Assembly: GCF_016107525.1 (NCBI RefSeq)
Contig: NZ_JABASR010000004.1
Span: 186,001-250,000 of the forward strand
From: Psychrobacter aquimaris
Lineage (GTDB): Bacteria > Pseudomonadota > Gammaproteobacteria > Pseudomonadales > Moraxellaceae
Reading direction: 5' to 3'
DNA length: 64,000 nt
Shown: positions 1 through 10,013 of the stretch, one piece after another
How the letters are laid out: every line of letters begins with the position of its first letter
How positions within the stretch are numbered: position 1 is the first letter of the stretch
Program-made: the position numbers and the translations under genes
The notes under the pieces: model-generated
The model's input: only the letters and a program-made list of their open reading frames with translations
Told to the model about the DNA's origin: nothing
The model's database searches: none

Positions 1-459
1 TTTGCGTTTATGATTATCTTCTATCGTCTATTTGGTGTGATTGCCAACGTGGCGCTGGCCGTGAACGTTATTATCATCATTGCTATTATGTCAATCTTAG
101 GCTCATCACTTACCTTGCCTGGTATTGCTGGTATCGTTTTGACCATCGGTATGGCCGTCGATGCCAACGTACTGATCTTTGAGCGAATACGTGAGGAGCT
201 AGCAAACGGGGTACGGCCCAAATCCGCCATCGTGGCAGGTTTTGATCGAGCCTTTAGTAGTATTTTCGATGCCAACATCACAACCCTATTAATTGCTTTT
301 ATTCTATTTGCAATTGGCACGGGTCCGATTAAAGGCTTTGCGGTTACATTGGCTATTGGTATTGTCAGCTCACTATTTACCGCTATTATGGTGACACGTG
401 CGCTGGTACAGATTGCTTATGGTAAGCGTAAATCTATCAAACGTTTGAGCATCGGTTAG
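1..459 (+). CDS. secD: Protein translocase subunit SecD, C-terminal part (gene begins before the window)
   Basis: Frame is open from base 1; about 152 C-terminal residues are present. SecD with SecF forms the inner-membrane, proton-driven accessory complex of the SecYEG translocase. Visible here are the last transmembrane helices of the RND-type fold and the conserved [14 protein letters not shown] segment (near residues 55-70), typical of the SecD C-terminal membrane domain. The stop codon overlaps an AGGAG that serves as the ribosome binding site of the next gene, so secD-secF are co-transcribed and probably translationally linked. Truncated only by the window edge. Identification is firm from the motif and the secF neighbour. 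Confidence 0.96.
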   Translation, partial: FAFMIIFYRLFGVIANVALAVNVIIIIAIMSILGSSLTLPGIAGIVLTIGMAVDANVLIFERIREELANGVRPKSAIVAGFDRAFSSIFDANITTLLIAFILFAIGTGPIKGFAVTLAIGIVSSLFTAIMVTRALVQIAYGKRKSIKRLSIG

Positions 460-468
460 GAGAATATT

Positions 469-1710
469 ATGACGATTGATAAGAACAATCCTTTAGAACA
501 GCAGAACAATCCAGATCGAGATGGTTCAAGTGGCTCAAATGTTGAGGCAAGCACACGCCGCCGCAAAAAACCACGCCGTGATGGTAAAGGTAGTAATACC
601 AAAGCCAATAACCCGACTACCGCTACATCAAGAAAAAATAAAACGTTGAGCAGTGGTAAGGACGCGGATCAAGCACTGGCCACTCAAGCAGCCAATCCTG
701 ATTTAGAATCGGGTGATGCTGCAGATGATGCCGCTGCAATCGCTGAAGGCGGTATCAAAGCCGTTGGCAATCAGCGTATCATTCCGTTTATGAAGATAGA
801 AAAGCCAATGGCACTTTTATCTCTATTGATGGTTATTGGTAGTATCATTGCTATTGCAGTGAACGGTCTAAACTTAGGGCTTGATTTTACTGGTGGTGTG
901 TCGGCAGATGTCCGTTACGATCAGCCTGTCGAGCAGGTTGAAGTCGTACAAGCATTGGCTGATAATGGTTTTGATGATGCTGTAGTACAGTATCTCGGCA
1001 CTCGAGAAGAGCTATTGGTTCGCCTTCCTCCTCAATCGGATAGCGTTGATGGATTGAATGCCAGCCTTAATAAAGCCTTGTCCCTGCCTAATAATGACGT
1101 CGAAATCAGTAATGTTAATATTATTGGCAGCCAAGTTGGTAATGAAATTTATCTAAACTCAGTCATGTCACTCGTGTTGGCATTGGTCTGTATGTTGGGC
1201 TATGTTGCCTTACGTTTCCAGTTTAAACTCGCTCTTGGTGCGGTATTATCGCTGTTTCATGATGCTATTGTCACCATTGGTGTTTTTGCCTTATTTGGCT
1301 TTCCTTTCGACTTAACCGTCTTGGCGGCTGTCTTGGCACTGGTTGGTTATTCTATCAATGATACAATTGTTGTGTATGACCGTATTCGTGAGAATTTCCG
1401 TCGTGTCCGTGGTATTACACCACGCCAGACAATCGATTTGTCTTTAACAGAGACGCTGCGCCGTACCATTATGACCATCTCTACCGTGTTATTGGTTGTT
1501 TTAGCAATGTTGTTCCTAGGCGGCGATGGATTGTTCTGGTTCTCAGTGGCATTGTTTATCGGGTTACTGGCGGGTACTTACTCATCAACGTATATTGCAA
1601 GCTCGATTCCTTTACATATGGGTCTGTCACGCGATGACTTTATCGTGAAAGTAAAACCTGAGTTTGAAGAAGAAATTGTCACTTTCAATGATCCAAAGAT
1701 GTTTGAATAA
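469..1710 (+). CDS. secF: Protein translocase subunit SecF with long N-terminal extension
   Basis: 413 residues against roughly 310-330 in usual SecF. The SecF core starts around residue 105; GLDFTGG lies near residues 137-143 before the periplasmic domain, and NDTIVVYDRIREN marks the C-terminal membrane domain, where SecF proteins carry the same signature. The first ~105 residues are a hydrophilic, low-complexity stretch (basic RRRKKPRR patch, then Ala/Asp-rich) that should lie in the cytoplasm. AGGAG-N6-ATG gives a strong start. Partner of SecD directly upstream; the pair uses the proton gradient to help pull secreted proteins out of SecYEG. The extension is the only unusual point. Confidence 0.96.
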   Translation: MTIDKNNPLEQQNNPDRDGSSGSNVEASTRRRKKPRRDGKGSNTKANNPTTATSRKNKTLSSGKDADQALATQAANPDLESGDAADDAAAIAEGGIKAVGNQRIIPFMKIEKPMALLSLLMVIGSIIAIAVNGLNLGLDFTGGVSADVRYDQPVEQVEVVQALADNGFDDAVVQYLGTREELLVRLPPQSDSVDGLNASLNKALSLPNNDVEISNVNIIGSQVGNEIYLNSVMSLVLALVCMLGYVALRFQFKLALGAVLSLFHDAIVTIGVFALFGFPFDLTVLAAVLALVGYSINDTIVVYDRIRENFRRVRGITPRQTIDLSLTETLRRTIMTISTVLLVVLAMLFLGGDGLFWFSVALFIGLLAGTYSSTYIASSIPLHMGLSRDDFIVKVKPEFEEEIVTFNDPKMFE

Positions 1711-2105
1711 GACAATGCTTAGTTAAAGTAATGCTTAAGTAAAACAGTATGTAGCGATGTGTCATTAGGCGTAATTATGCTTAATTAACATATTCATTAA
1801 AACTGCACTTAAGTAAGGTTAACATCCGTTTTTATCACGTTACTGACGTTTAAATCAAAGCACCTGACTCGTGAATAATGAGTCTAGGTGCTTTTGTCTT
1901 TGTAGCTATTTTTGCCTTTAATATCAACCCTGCGAGAGTTAACTCCATTTACAAAAGGGTCAAGGCAACAAAGTCAAATATATAAGCCATACTTCAAGAG
2001 GTTAATGCCATAACTTTTTTATAGTGAGCTGACTATACGGTAATGTCATAGCGTTCATGAGACTAACTCCGCCTTTCTTGTTTTTCAGCAATAAACGAGC
2101 CAAAA
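1711..2105. other. Intergenic region secF to MATE gene
   Basis: 395 bases, AT-rich, with repeated AGTTAAAGTAATGCTTAAGT-like words just after secF. It holds the secF terminator hairpin (1857-1895) and presumably the promoter of the MATE gene. I see no convincing small gene. Confidence 0.5.
1857..1895 (+). terminator. Intrinsic terminator after secF
   Basis: Inverted repeat AAAGCACCTGACTC / GAGTCTAGGTGCTTT with one bulged base and a 9-base loop, followed by TTTTGTCTTT. It lies about 150 bases beyond the secF stop and fits the end of the secD-secF transcript. Confidence 0.75.
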
Positions 2106-3527
2106 ATGCCAATGACTACCTCGCCACCTAGTGCTATGCCACCGATTGATACTCGCTATACACGTATCATTGCTATTGCGTTGCCAGTATTATTGGCCAA
2201 CCTAGCCATGCCACTACAAAGCGTCATCGATACCGCGATTGTGGGCAACATGAATGACACAGCTAAGCTTGCTGGGATGGGCTTGGCTATACAGTTATTG
2301 TCTTTATTACTCGTGAGTTTTAACTTTTTGCAATATGCCTCGTCTGGGCTGTCGGCTCAAGCGCTAGGACAATCGGCCAATCATGTTGATATTTCTACTC
2401 ATATCACAAAATCGTCAAACCTAATCCCATCACCCCTACTATCAATCTTGCAACGTGCCTTATTATTAGCATTTATTATTGGCGCCATTCTGTTACTGGC
2501 AAAACCTTGGTTGATAGACTTTGGCTTGCAAGCCCTATCAGCCAACCCCGAAAGTGGGCAAGCAGCAAAAACCTATTTGGATATACGCTTTTGGGGCGTC
2601 ATCGCTGAACTAATGAACTTTGCCTTTATTGGTTGGTTTGCTGGTCAAGGTAAGACTCGTTACATGCTTTACCAACAAGGCTTTATCGCCATTCTGAATA
2701 TCATTCTGACCTTGTTTTTTGTCTACGGTATGCAGATGGGATTGGTTGGGGTGGCGTTAGGAACCACTATTGCCTTTTGGCTGGGCGTGATACTGGCATT
2801 GGGGCTTAGCCGTCAGCATTTACAAATATCTTGGCGAGCCTTGTTCACTGCCGACAAGCAACATTTTTCTAAAGTAAAAATGCTTAGGCTATTTTCGTTA
2901 AATAAAGATATTTTTATCCGTACGCTTATTTTGACATTAAGTTTCGCTTGGATTACCCGCCTGTCGGCTCAAAGTGGCGATGTCATCCTAGCTGCCAATG
3001 CTATTTTGCTGCAAGTATTGAGTATCTCAGCCTTTGCCCTTGACGGTGTGGCGGTTTCTGCTGAGACGTTAAGCGGTCAAGCAGCAGGAAGACGGGATTG
3101 GCGACGTTTTCGTATCATCGTCAAGCGCACGGGCGTCGTCAGTTACGGTTTAGCCATCACCTTAAGTGCGATATGGTGGCTTGCGATGCCAACATATTTG
3201 CAATTTATGACCAATATCGAATCCGTTTTTACGCTGGCATATGAGTACCATCTTTATGCCGTATTACTACCTCTCGTTGGCGTTGGTGCCTATTGGCTAG
3301 ATGGTATATTTTTTGGCTTGACTGCGGGTAATGTGATTCGTAACGCCGCTTTGATACTAGCCGCTATCTTTTTTCCACTCAGCTGGGTGCTCTACCAACA
3401 GTGGGATATGACTGGTATTTGGCTAAGCGTGTGGTGTTTGTTATTACTTCGGCTGATTATTTTAGGTGGCTTCTTGTACCGAGCTCATCAAACAGCCAGC
3501 TATGAAAAACTCCAGCCAACTGTGTAA
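2106..3527 (+). CDS. MATE family efflux transporter (DinF-like branch)
   Basis: 473 residues, about 12 predicted transmembrane helices in two halves, as in MATE (multi-antimicrobial extrusion) cation antiporters. The opening ALPVLLANLAMPLQSVIDTAIVG and the ALGQ helix end match the DinF-type subgroup. MATE proteins export cationic drugs and metabolites against Na+ or H+ entry. A polar loop of ~25 residues (around 95-120, SANHVDISTHITKSSN) separates helices 2 and 3 and is longer than usual. Two Met codons lie near the start (residues 1 and 3); the ribosome binding site is weak. Stands alone, between the secF terminator and azlC. Substrate cannot be told from the sequence. Confidence 0.88.
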   Translation: MPMTTSPPSAMPPIDTRYTRIIAIALPVLLANLAMPLQSVIDTAIVGNMNDTAKLAGMGLAIQLLSLLLVSFNFLQYASSGLSAQALGQSANHVDISTHITKSSNLIPSPLLSILQRALLLAFIIGAILLLAKPWLIDFGLQALSANPESGQAAKTYLDIRFWGVIAELMNFAFIGWFAGQGKTRYMLYQQGFIAILNIILTLFFVYGMQMGLVGVALGTTIAFWLGVILALGLSRQHLQISWRALFTADKQHFSKVKMLRLFSLNKDIFIRTLILTLSFAWITRLSAQSGDVILAANAILLQVLSISAFALDGVAVSAETLSGQAAGRRDWRRFRIIVKRTGVVSYGLAITLSAIWWLAMPTYLQFMTNIESVFTLAYEYHLYAVLLPLVGVGAYWLDGIFFGLTAGNVIRNAALILAAIFFPLSWVLYQQWDMTGIWLSVWCLLLLRLIILGGFLYRAHQTASYEKLQPTV

Positions 3528-3669
3528 TGTTCTTTAGATCAAGTGTGTTTTTGCTAGGGTGCTTTTGCTACTACTCGGGCTTATCTTCATTTTAAACCCA
3601 TTTTTCTAAAATTACTCTTTAAGTAAAAAATTAATAATAACCAAAAGACAGTAAACATTAGGATGTCAT

Positions 3670-4401
3670 GTGACTACTCATTCAAAAGAATTACATCAAC
3701 AGCATGAGACCAGCTACGACTGGGTGGCGGGCTTCAAAAGAAGTCTACCTGTGGCGATGGGCTATTTACCTGCGGGTATCGCCTTTGGTGTGCTGGCACA
3801 AGTTGCCGGCATACCTGTATGGGCAACGATTATGTTGAGTGTTGTACTTTATGCGGGCGCCGCTCAATATGCTTGTTTGCCGATGCTAAGTGCGGGTCTA
3901 CCAATTGGTAGCATCGCAACCAATATTGCCGCTATTAATTTACGTCATGTATTTTATGGTATGCCCTTGTTGCAATACTTACCAGAACATAAGCTTGCCA
4001 AAACCTATTGCCTATTTGCCCTGACTGATGAAACTTTCTCTGTTATGACCAGTTTACCTAATGAGTCAAGACAAGCGTTGATACTGCCATTGAGCTTATT
4101 TAATCAAAGCTGGTGGGTACTAGCGAGCACTATTGGTGTCATGATCGGCAGTACTCTTAACGATTTGGTACCACATTTGGATTTTGCCTTAGTCTGTCTG
4201 TTTGCGATCTTAGCTTATGAGCAGTTTCAAAGTATCAAACGTTATTTCCCAATTGCTATTGCTATCATTTCTTTAGCAGTTGCCTCCTTATTTACCAGCA
4301 ATTGGTTATTATTGGTGGCGATTACTATTTGTATGCTATTAATTTTAGCTCGTGGGTTTTGGACCCAGCGTAATATGACGGGTGCCAACAATGACCAGTA
4401 G
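3670..4401 (+). CDS. azlC: AzlC family branched-chain amino acid exporter, large subunit
   Basis: 243 residues, multi-pass membrane protein with the AzlC hallmark FKRSLPVAMGYLPAGIAFG near residues 23-41 and NLRHVFYG near residue 90. AzlC and AzlD/AzlH together export branched-chain amino acids (BrnFE in Corynebacterium). The start is GTG at 3670, preceded by AGGA six bases upstream; the nearby ATGs at 3663 and 3668 are out of frame and run into early stops. Its 3' end overlaps azlD by 11 bases, indicating translational coupling. The annotated role rests on family knowledge; the exact amino acid exported is not visible. Confidence 0.92.
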   Translation: MTTHSKELHQQHETSYDWVAGFKRSLPVAMGYLPAGIAFGVLAQVAGIPVWATIMLSVVLYAGAAQYACLPMLSAGLPIGSIATNIAAINLRHVFYGMPLLQYLPEHKLAKTYCLFALTDETFSVMTSLPNESRQALILPLSLFNQSWWVLASTIGVMIGSTLNDLVPHLDFALVCLFAILAYEQFQSIKRYFPIAIAIISLAVASLFTSNWLLLVAITICMLLILARGFWTQRNMTGANNDQ

Positions 4402-4756
4402 TTACCTTATTTTTGCAACTTTTGCGATGGCCGCTGTGACCTTTATTACGCGCGCGCTACCTGCCTTAATACCCAGAAAGCTGTTAGATACACCTTGGCT
4501 GCATCGGCTCAATGAGAGCTTGCCACTATCAGTCATGGTATTGCTTATTTTGACCAGCCTTTCTTATCAAAATTTATCGGCAGCGACCGGGCTAAATAGT
4601 GCTGAACTGCATTTATTGATGGCACAAATTGGGGCTCTTATTTTGGTGTTATTCGTTTATCATATCAGCCGTCAGTTATTGGTCAGCATGGTCGTTGGTA
4701 TCGCCGCAATTAATGGCTTGCTGTGGGTATTTACTAATTTTTTAAGTGGTTACTAG
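4391..4756 (+). CDS. azlD: AzlD family branched-chain amino acid exporter, small subunit
   Basis: 121 residues with four hydrophobic segments; FITRALPALIPRKLL near residues 15-30 is the typical AzlD N-terminal motif. It works with AzlC, whose last 11 bases it overlaps. The frame also contains a GTG at 4382, but ATG 4391 matches family N-termini better. A strong bidirectional terminator follows at 4841-4876, separating it from convergent purF. Confidence 0.9.
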   Translation: MTSSYLIFATFAMAAVTFITRALPALIPRKLLDTPWLHRLNESLPLSVMVLLILTSLSYQNLSAATGLNSAELHLLMAQIGALILVLFVYHISRQLLVSMVVGIAAINGLLWVFTNFLSGY

Positions 4757-4840
4757 AAAACTGATAAATGCGTGAATGGATGACATGCGCTAGTTAATAT
4801 GAATAAGTTTAAACCATATAACTGGACTATATTTCAAATA

Positions 4841-4876
4841 AAAAAGGCTGCATTCTAATGAGAATGCAGCCTTTTT
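4841..4876. terminator. Bidirectional terminator between azlD and purF
   Basis: Perfect 16-bp inverted repeat AAAAAGGCTGCATTCT with a 4-base AATG loop; A-run on the left arm and T-run on the right arm allow termination from both strands. It sits between the convergent azlD and purF ends. Confidence 0.92.
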
Positions 4877-4902
4877 CGAAAGTATTTTTTAACCAGAGCT
4901 AT

Positions 4903-6438
4903 TTACATCTCTTCGATACCCATCATATCAACTGGGGTATCAGCCACTATTTGTACGCCTTTTTTACCCGTTTTGGCCGTGTCATTGCGTTGCTCTTGTA
5001 AATGCTCAAGATACGCTTCATTGATTTGCCCAGTGATGTAGCAACCATTAAATACGGCACAATCAAAGCCTTCAACTTTACTATACTTGGTATCTTTTAC
5101 CGCATCAATCAAGTCATCCAAATCTTGGAAAATCAATCTATCAGCACCGATGATTTCACGCACTTCTTCTACCGTATGACCTGAGGCAATAAGCTCACTG
5201 CGGACTGGCATATCGATACCATAGACATTTGGATATTTAACCGGTGGCGCGGCGCTAGCAAAAAATACTTTGTTGGCACCAGCATCGCGTGCCATTTGGA
5301 TGATTTCATGGCAAGTGGTACCACGAACAATAGAATCATCCACCAACAGTACGTTTTTACCTTTGAACTCAAGTGGTACGGCGCTGAGTTTTTGACGAAC
5401 TGATTTTTTACGTTGCTGTTGACCTGGCATGATAAAGGTACGACCGATATAGCGGTTTTTCATAAACCCTTCACGGTACTTAACATTCATTTTTAGTGCC
5501 AGCTCCATCGCTGACGTACGCGAGGTATCTGGAATCGGAATAACCACATCGATATCGTGATCTTCGCCCCATTCAGCAAGGATTTTATCAGCCAGCTTTT
5601 CACCCATACGTAAGCGGGCTTTGTAAACTGAGATGTTGTCCATGATAGAATCTGGACGAGCAAAATACACATATTCAAAGATACAAGGCGTGTATTCTTG
5701 CTGCTCAACGCACTGATGGGTATGTAATTTATGATCGAGATCAATAAAGATGGCTTCGCCAGGTTTCACATCACGGATAATACTGAAACCTGATCCTGTC
5801 AGTGCTACTGACTCTGAGGCAACCATATACTCGGTGCCGCCATTCGGTGCCATGCGCTTACCAAAAATAAGCGGACGAATACCGTTTGGATCACGAAAAG
5901 CAAGCAGACCATGACCCGTAATCAAAGCGACTACGCCATAAGCGCCTTCGCAGCGACTATAAACCGCTTTTACTGCTTCAAAAATATCATCAGCCGTTGG
6001 ATGGGTTTTGCCCAAATTTTGCATCTCATGTGCCAGTACATTCAACAATACTTCAGAGTCTGAATCTGTATTAAGATGGCGACGATCTTCTATATACAAC
6101 TCTTTGGCCAATGTCTCAGCATTGGTTAGGTTACCATTATGCGCAAGCGTAATACCATAAGGTGAATTGACATAAAATGGCTGAGCCTCGGCACTGCTAG
6201 AAGTACCCGCCGTTGGATAGCGCACATGACCAATACCGAACTTACCGACCAGCTTTATCATATGATGATTCAAAAAAACATCACGTACCATACCATTTTC
6301 TTTACGTAGATAGAGTCGTCCATCCTGCAAAGTGACGATACCTGCTGCATCTTGCCCACGATGCTGTAGCATCGTCAAGCCATCATAAAGAATCTGATTG
6401 ACTGGCTCATGAGCTGCAACCCCAACGACTCCACACAT
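4903..6438 (-). CDS. purF: Amidophosphoribosyltransferase (PurF)
   Basis: 511 residues. Catalyses the first committed step of purine synthesis: PRPP plus glutamine to 5-phosphoribosylamine. It begins MCGVVGV, so Cys2 becomes the N-terminal glutaminase nucleophile with no propeptide. HNGNLTNA and the [11 protein letters not shown] segment belong to the class II glutaminase domain; [13 protein letters not shown] near residue 370 is the PRPP-binding loop of the phosphoribosyltransferase domain. ATG is preceded by AGGA. cvpA lies upstream, as in enterobacteria, but separated by 304 bases that carry overlapping hairpins (6493-6527), suggesting purF has its own leader control. The C-terminal Lys/Met-containing tail is ordinary. 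Confidence 0.97.
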   Translation of the reverse strand: MCGVVGVAAHEPVNQILYDGLTMLQHRGQDAAGIVTLQDGRLYLRKENGMVRDVFLNHHMIKLVGKFGIGHVRYPTAGTSSSAEAQPFYVNSPYGITLAHNGNLTNAETLAKELYIEDRRHLNTDSDSEVLLNVLAHEMQNLGKTHPTADDIFEAVKAVYSRCEGAYGVVALITGHGLLAFRDPNGIRPLIFGKRMAPNGGTEYMVASESVALTGSGFSIIRDVKPGEAIFIDLDHKLHTHQCVEQQEYTPCIFEYVYFARPDSIMDNISVYKARLRMGEKLADKILAEWGEDHDIDVVIPIPDTSRTSAMELALKMNVKYREGFMKNRYIGRTFIMPGQQQRKKSVRQKLSAVPLEFKGKNVLLVDDSIVRGTTCHEIIQMARDAGANKVFFASAAPPVKYPNVYGIDMPVRSELIASGHTVEEVREIIGADRLIFQDLDDLIDAVKDTKYSKVEGFDCAVFNGCYITGQINEAYLEHLQEQRNDTAKTGKKGVQIVADTPVDMMGIEEM

Positions 6439-6742
6439 AGTTATATCCTATTTTGACTCATACATTAGTACTACAATAACGGCAAAATTTCTGACAGTTC
6501 ACTATTTAGATGTGAGCTGTCACTCACCGCCGACCTGATGATTGTTGTTCAGAATTTAACGAATATTTATCTTTTGACTATTAGCAAAATGCACTATTCA
6601 TTGGCATTTATGGTCTCTAAATGTGATCAAATAAATTTTTATCAAGGATAAATTACAAAGACGATATGATAGAAGCGATAACCTCTAGCACCATAAACCC
6701 AAGCTATCAGCATCGAAGCATTAAAGGTTAACCGTAAAATGC
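6439..6742. promoter_or_regulatory. purF leader with overlapping hairpins
   Basis: 304-base gap between cvpA and purF with no gene visible. On the minus strand two stems compete for the same bases: 6512-6516 pairs with 6523-6527 (GTGAG/CTCAC, 6-base loop), or 6493-6502 pairs with 6512-6521 (10 bp with one G-U, 9-base loop). The second ends 55 bases before the purF ATG. Neither has a T-run, so plain termination is not indicated. A regulatory role is inference. Confidence 0.4.
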
Positions 6743-7240
6743 TTACGACTGATTGACTTGATCCCAAGCCATACCTAACACATCTGAGACCAACGCTTTA
6801 CCCATCGGTGCATAAGGCAATAGCTCAGGCGCGAGCACTGACGTTTGCCATTGTGGCATTTGCACCAGTAACGGCGCACTGACGCTAAGCACGACTAAGA
6901 CCATCAGTATATTTTTAGCGGCACCCAGTACACCACCTGCCATTTTGTCAACGATACCCAAGCGTAAGGTTTTAAGCACTCCTGAGAATACAAACGCAAC
7001 TAGGTGCATGATGGCCAATATGGCTATCACCACCAATAAAAATGCCATTGCCATTTGTAAAACGGGGTTTTGCACGATACTTGATAGTTGCGGCGAAACC
7101 ACTCCTGCCAAACGCGTGGCAGCGATAAGGGCAATAAACCAGCCAACCAAACCAACGGCTGTTTTAATCAATCCGACCTGAAAGCCGCGCCATAAGCCGA
7201 TCAAAACAACAATAGCAATCACGATATCCAGACCACTCAT
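6743..7240 (-). CDS. cvpA: CvpA family inner-membrane protein
   Basis: 165 residues with four predicted membrane helices. The start MSGLDIVIAIVVLIGLWRGFQVGLIKTAVGLVGWF fits CvpA (colicin V production protein family), with the conserved D-x10-RGxxxG arrangement in helix 1. CvpA affects envelope functions and colicin V export in E. coli; its biochemical role is poorly known. GAGG eight bases before ATG. It precedes purF, reproducing the common cvpA-purF order, and follows pyrD by 136 bases, so the three could share a transcript. Confidence 0.9.
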   Translation of the reverse strand: MSGLDIVIAIVVLIGLWRGFQVGLIKTAVGLVGWFIALIAATRLAGVVSPQLSSIVQNPVLQMAMAFLLVVIAILAIMHLVAFVFSGVLKTLRLGIVDKMAGGVLGAAKNILMVLVVLSVSAPLLVQMPQWQTSVLAPELLPYAPMGKALVSDVLGMAWDQVNQS

Positions 7241-7376
7241 GTTCTACGCCTCATACCTTATTGATTTTTATTGGATGTTTACTTCAGTTTTTGTGACACG
7301 TTAATCTTTGATGACTCAACCCAAAATACAGTTGTCTTGTGTATCTGATAGGTAATGAACTAGGAGTGTTGATGCG

Positions 7377-8411
7377 TTAGAGCTCCATCGCATCATAATA
7401 GCCACCGATTGCTTGAATGCAAGACTGTACCAGCCCAGGACCACGATAAATAAGCCCCGTATAAAGCTGCACCATGTCGGCACCCGCTTCGATTTTTTTG
7501 ACGGCTTTCGCACCACTGTCAATACCGCCGACGCCTATTAAAGCGACTTTACCATCTAGCTGATCGGAGAACTGTTGTAAAATTTGGGTACTAATGTGGC
7601 TGACTGGGCGACCGGATAGGCCACCTGCTTGGTCACCATCAGGTAGGTCTTCAACACCAACACGGCTCAACGTTGTATTGGTCGCAATCAACCCATCAAT
7701 TTCAAAATCGAGCAATTGCTGCGAGATATAGTCCACTTGTAGCGGCTCTAAATCAGGAGCAACTTTCAATACCAGCGGCACATAAAAACCGTATTCAGTG
7801 GCTAATTGGCTATGACGGTTTTTGATCGTATGCAAAAGCTGGGTCAGTGCCTCACCACTTTGTAGATCACGCAAATTCTTAGTGTTTGGTGAGGAGATAT
7901 TAACGGTGATATAGGAGGCATGCGGATAAGCACGCTCTAAACAATAGACATAATCGTCAGCGGCTTGCTCTACTGGCGTATCGGCGTTTTTACCAATATT
8001 AATCCCAATATTGCCTTTGTATTGACAGCGCTTGACGTTTTCGATCAGATAATCGATACCTTGGTTATTGAAACCCATTCGATTGATGATAGCATCTGCC
8101 TGCTTAATTCTAAACAGCCTTGGCTTATCATTGCCTATTTGCGGTCTTGGCGTGACCGTGCCCACTTCTATAAAACCAAAGCCCAGCTCAGCCAGCGCAT
8201 CGATATAGTCACCATTTTTATCCAGTCCTGCAGCTAGGCCGACCGGATTGGTGAATTGCAAGCCCATACAGTCTGTGGGCTGCATTGACTGACCGTATAC
8301 TAAACCTAAAACACGCGCTTTATGAGCTTTATCTAATAAAGATAAGGTCATTTCGTGGGCGTGTTCTGGATCCATCTTAAACAAAAAAGGGCGAAGTAAG
8401 GCATAAGACAT
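7377..8411 (-). CDS. pyrD: Dihydroorotate dehydrogenase (quinone), class 2
   Basis: 344 residues from the chosen ATG at 8411; the open frame extends to 8468, but the residues [20 protein letters not shown] align with the membrane-associating N-terminus of class 2 enzymes (E. coli also begins with a short such helix). Oxidises dihydroorotate to orotate using FMN and ubiquinone in pyrimidine synthesis. Visible motifs: [13 protein letters not shown] (FMN site), [24 protein letters not shown] with the class 2 catalytic Ser, and IGVGGI near the C-terminus (phosphate binding). Ribosome binding site is weak. Upstream of cvpA-purF on the same strand. Confidence 0.96.
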   Translation of the reverse strand: MSYALLRPFLFKMDPEHAHEMTLSLLDKAHKARVLGLVYGQSMQPTDCMGLQFTNPVGLAAGLDKNGDYIDALAELGFGFIEVGTVTPRPQIGNDKPRLFRIKQADAIINRMGFNNQGIDYLIENVKRCQYKGNIGINIGKNADTPVEQAADDYVYCLERAYPHASYITVNISSPNTKNLRDLQSGEALTQLLHTIKNRHSQLATEYGFYVPLVLKVAPDLEPLQVDYISQQLLDFEIDGLIATNTTLSRVGVEDLPDGDQAGGLSGRPVSHISTQILQQFSDQLDGKVALIGVGGIDSGAKAVKKIEAGADMVQLYTGLIYRGPGLVQSCIQAIGGYYDAMEL

Positions 8412-8681
8412 AGTAATGGCAGACCCTGCTCGAAAGAAATAGTGAGTGAATAGTGCGAATAAAATCAAGCGCTGCGATTATATCAGCTTAACAGAAATAA
8501 GAGCAAAGTTTCATGCGCTAAATTTTGATATTGAAACAGCATTTGATTGAAACAGCGTTTGGATATCTAAATATTATGATGGGCTGCTGCCACATATCGT
8601 CAGCTACGTAAAAAAACAAGAGAAAGGTCGCAGCCCTATCTAAAACGTAGATAGCACCTTATATACCAATCATGGTGATAC

Positions 8682-9227
8682 TTAAGGAACGGGGCGACCA
8701 TCAGTCAATGCTATCCAACCACGGACGATACGATAAAGATGCCATATAAAGGTAAAAATCATGATTAGTAGGCCAAATACCGCTAATAGTACCGAACCAA
8801 TAGCGATATTACCGCTATCAGCCAGCATGCTGAGGCCAAACCCACCTAGTGCAAAGGTAATGATAATAATACCGACAAAGAAGAATACGATGCTATACCA
8901 AAAGGTCTTAATCTGCCAATCGAAATGCGTGGCCAGCCACGAACCCTCTGCATCATGGCGCTTCGCATAGTTCATCACAATTGGCACAATCCAAAGTAAT
9001 CCCGCGGTAAAATAGCTGATTATGTATAGAAAATACGTAATGTGGTTATAAGTGATTAAAGAACGGCGCTTACCATTGCTCATATTGTCGCTCGCCCCAT
9101 AGTCCTGTCTTTGCTGAGTTACTTCATAATCAAATGCAGCTTCGACTGACGCATTATCTTGGTATTCAGCAGTTCTGGTCTGCTGATGGATACGCGTGTC
9201 AGGTTTGCGATCAGAAGATTGATTCAT
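8682..9227 (-). CDS. Membrane protein of unknown function (DUF4870-like)
   Basis: 181 residues. About 60 N-terminal residues are polar and probably disordered; then three hydrophobic segments (near 62-82, 108-130 and 140-162). The pattern KRHDAEGSWLATHFDWQIKTFWYS and the closing YRIVRGWIALTDGRPVP are typical of a widespread small membrane protein group in Neisseria, Pseudomonas and Acinetobacter often filed under DUF4870. No function is established. It stands alone, 270 bases upstream of pyrD on the same strand. GGA eight bases before the ATG. Confidence 0.75.
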   Translation of the reverse strand: MNQSSDRKPDTRIHQQTRTAEYQDNASVEAAFDYEVTQQRQDYGASDNMSNGKRRSLITYNHITYFLYIISYFTAGLLWIVPIVMNYAKRHDAEGSWLATHFDWQIKTFWYSIVFFFVGIIIITFALGGFGLSMLADSGNIAIGSVLLAVFGLLIMIFTFIWHLYRIVRGWIALTDGRPVP

Positions 9228-9398
9228 CTTAAATATCCATCTCTGCCTGTGTAATAATTAGTTAATTGTGCCAAACATGCAATTTTTCAATGACACTAAC
9301 GACAAATGACTATTTTAGAAATTGATAATCGATAAATTTGGGGCTGTAGTAGATCAAGATCAAAATTAAAATACATCCAGTTTCAATAGCCTATCGAT

Positions 9399-9965
9399 TT
9401 ATGAGATGACAGTCGCTTGCACTTGAATGGCTTTGGTAGCCAAGTCTTGCTGTATCGATAGCTGAGTGAACTGCCAGCCTTGCTGTTCAAGTTTGCCAAG
9501 TGCTGTGCTAACCACCGCTTGACTGGCATGATTAAAGCTCAGTTGCACGGCATCACCCGTCGCAACGACTTGGGCGTTGGCAATACCTGAGTCGTTTAAT
9601 AAAACACTGATACCATTGGCAGGTGGCATGGCGGCTTCACCATCCGCCGTATTCATCGCATTACTATCGATGTTACCCGCTTGGGCGCGCAACCAAAAAT
9701 AATCAGCCACTTGCTCTTGATAGTCGCGCTTACTGTCGTTTGCTGCTTGATGAATACTATAACCACCGTAGCCACCAATAAACAATAATAAAAACATAGA
9801 CAATACGGCCAACGCCAACTGATCACGCGGCGAAAGTGCCTGCCAGCGTAACGATAGCACCTGTTGGAAGTTGCTTACACGCGCTGACAGCACGTTGGCG
9901 CCAATACTTTTACTGGTCTCTGGAGTGATGTTATTACGTTTGGTTCGGCGCTGTAATCGTTTCAT
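9399..9965 (-). CDS. gspM: Type II secretion system protein M (GspM)
   Basis: 188 residues: a basic cytoplasmic N-terminus, the WQALSPRDQLALAVLSMFLLL segment leading into one membrane helix near residues 50-70, then a periplasmic ferredoxin-like domain ending in LGKLEQQGWQFTQLSIQQ. This topology and the SPRDQ/RE motif are standard for GspM, which pairs with GspL in the inner-membrane platform of type II secretion. Starts 48 bases after gspL with a good AAGG site. No other gsp gene is in the window, so L and M are encoded apart from the rest of the machine. Confidence 0.9.
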   Translation of the reverse strand: MKRLQRRTKRNNITPETSKSIGANVLSARVSNFQQVLSLRWQALSPRDQLALAVLSMFLLLFIGGYGGYSIHQAANDSKRDYQEQVADYFWLRAQAGNIDSNAMNTADGEAAMPPANGISVLLNDSGIANAQVVATGDAVQLSFNHASQAVVSTALGKLEQQGWQFTQLSIQQDLATKAIQVQATVIS

Positions 9966-10013
9966 TTTCCAACCTTTTTGACTTTCATTACCACTGCCTA
10001 GTTGGCAAATAAA

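Noticed and set aside
8577-8637. GGGCTGC...GCAGCCC pair upstream of pyrD as a terminator
   Set aside because: The arms are 7 bp with a loop of over 40 bases and no T-run.
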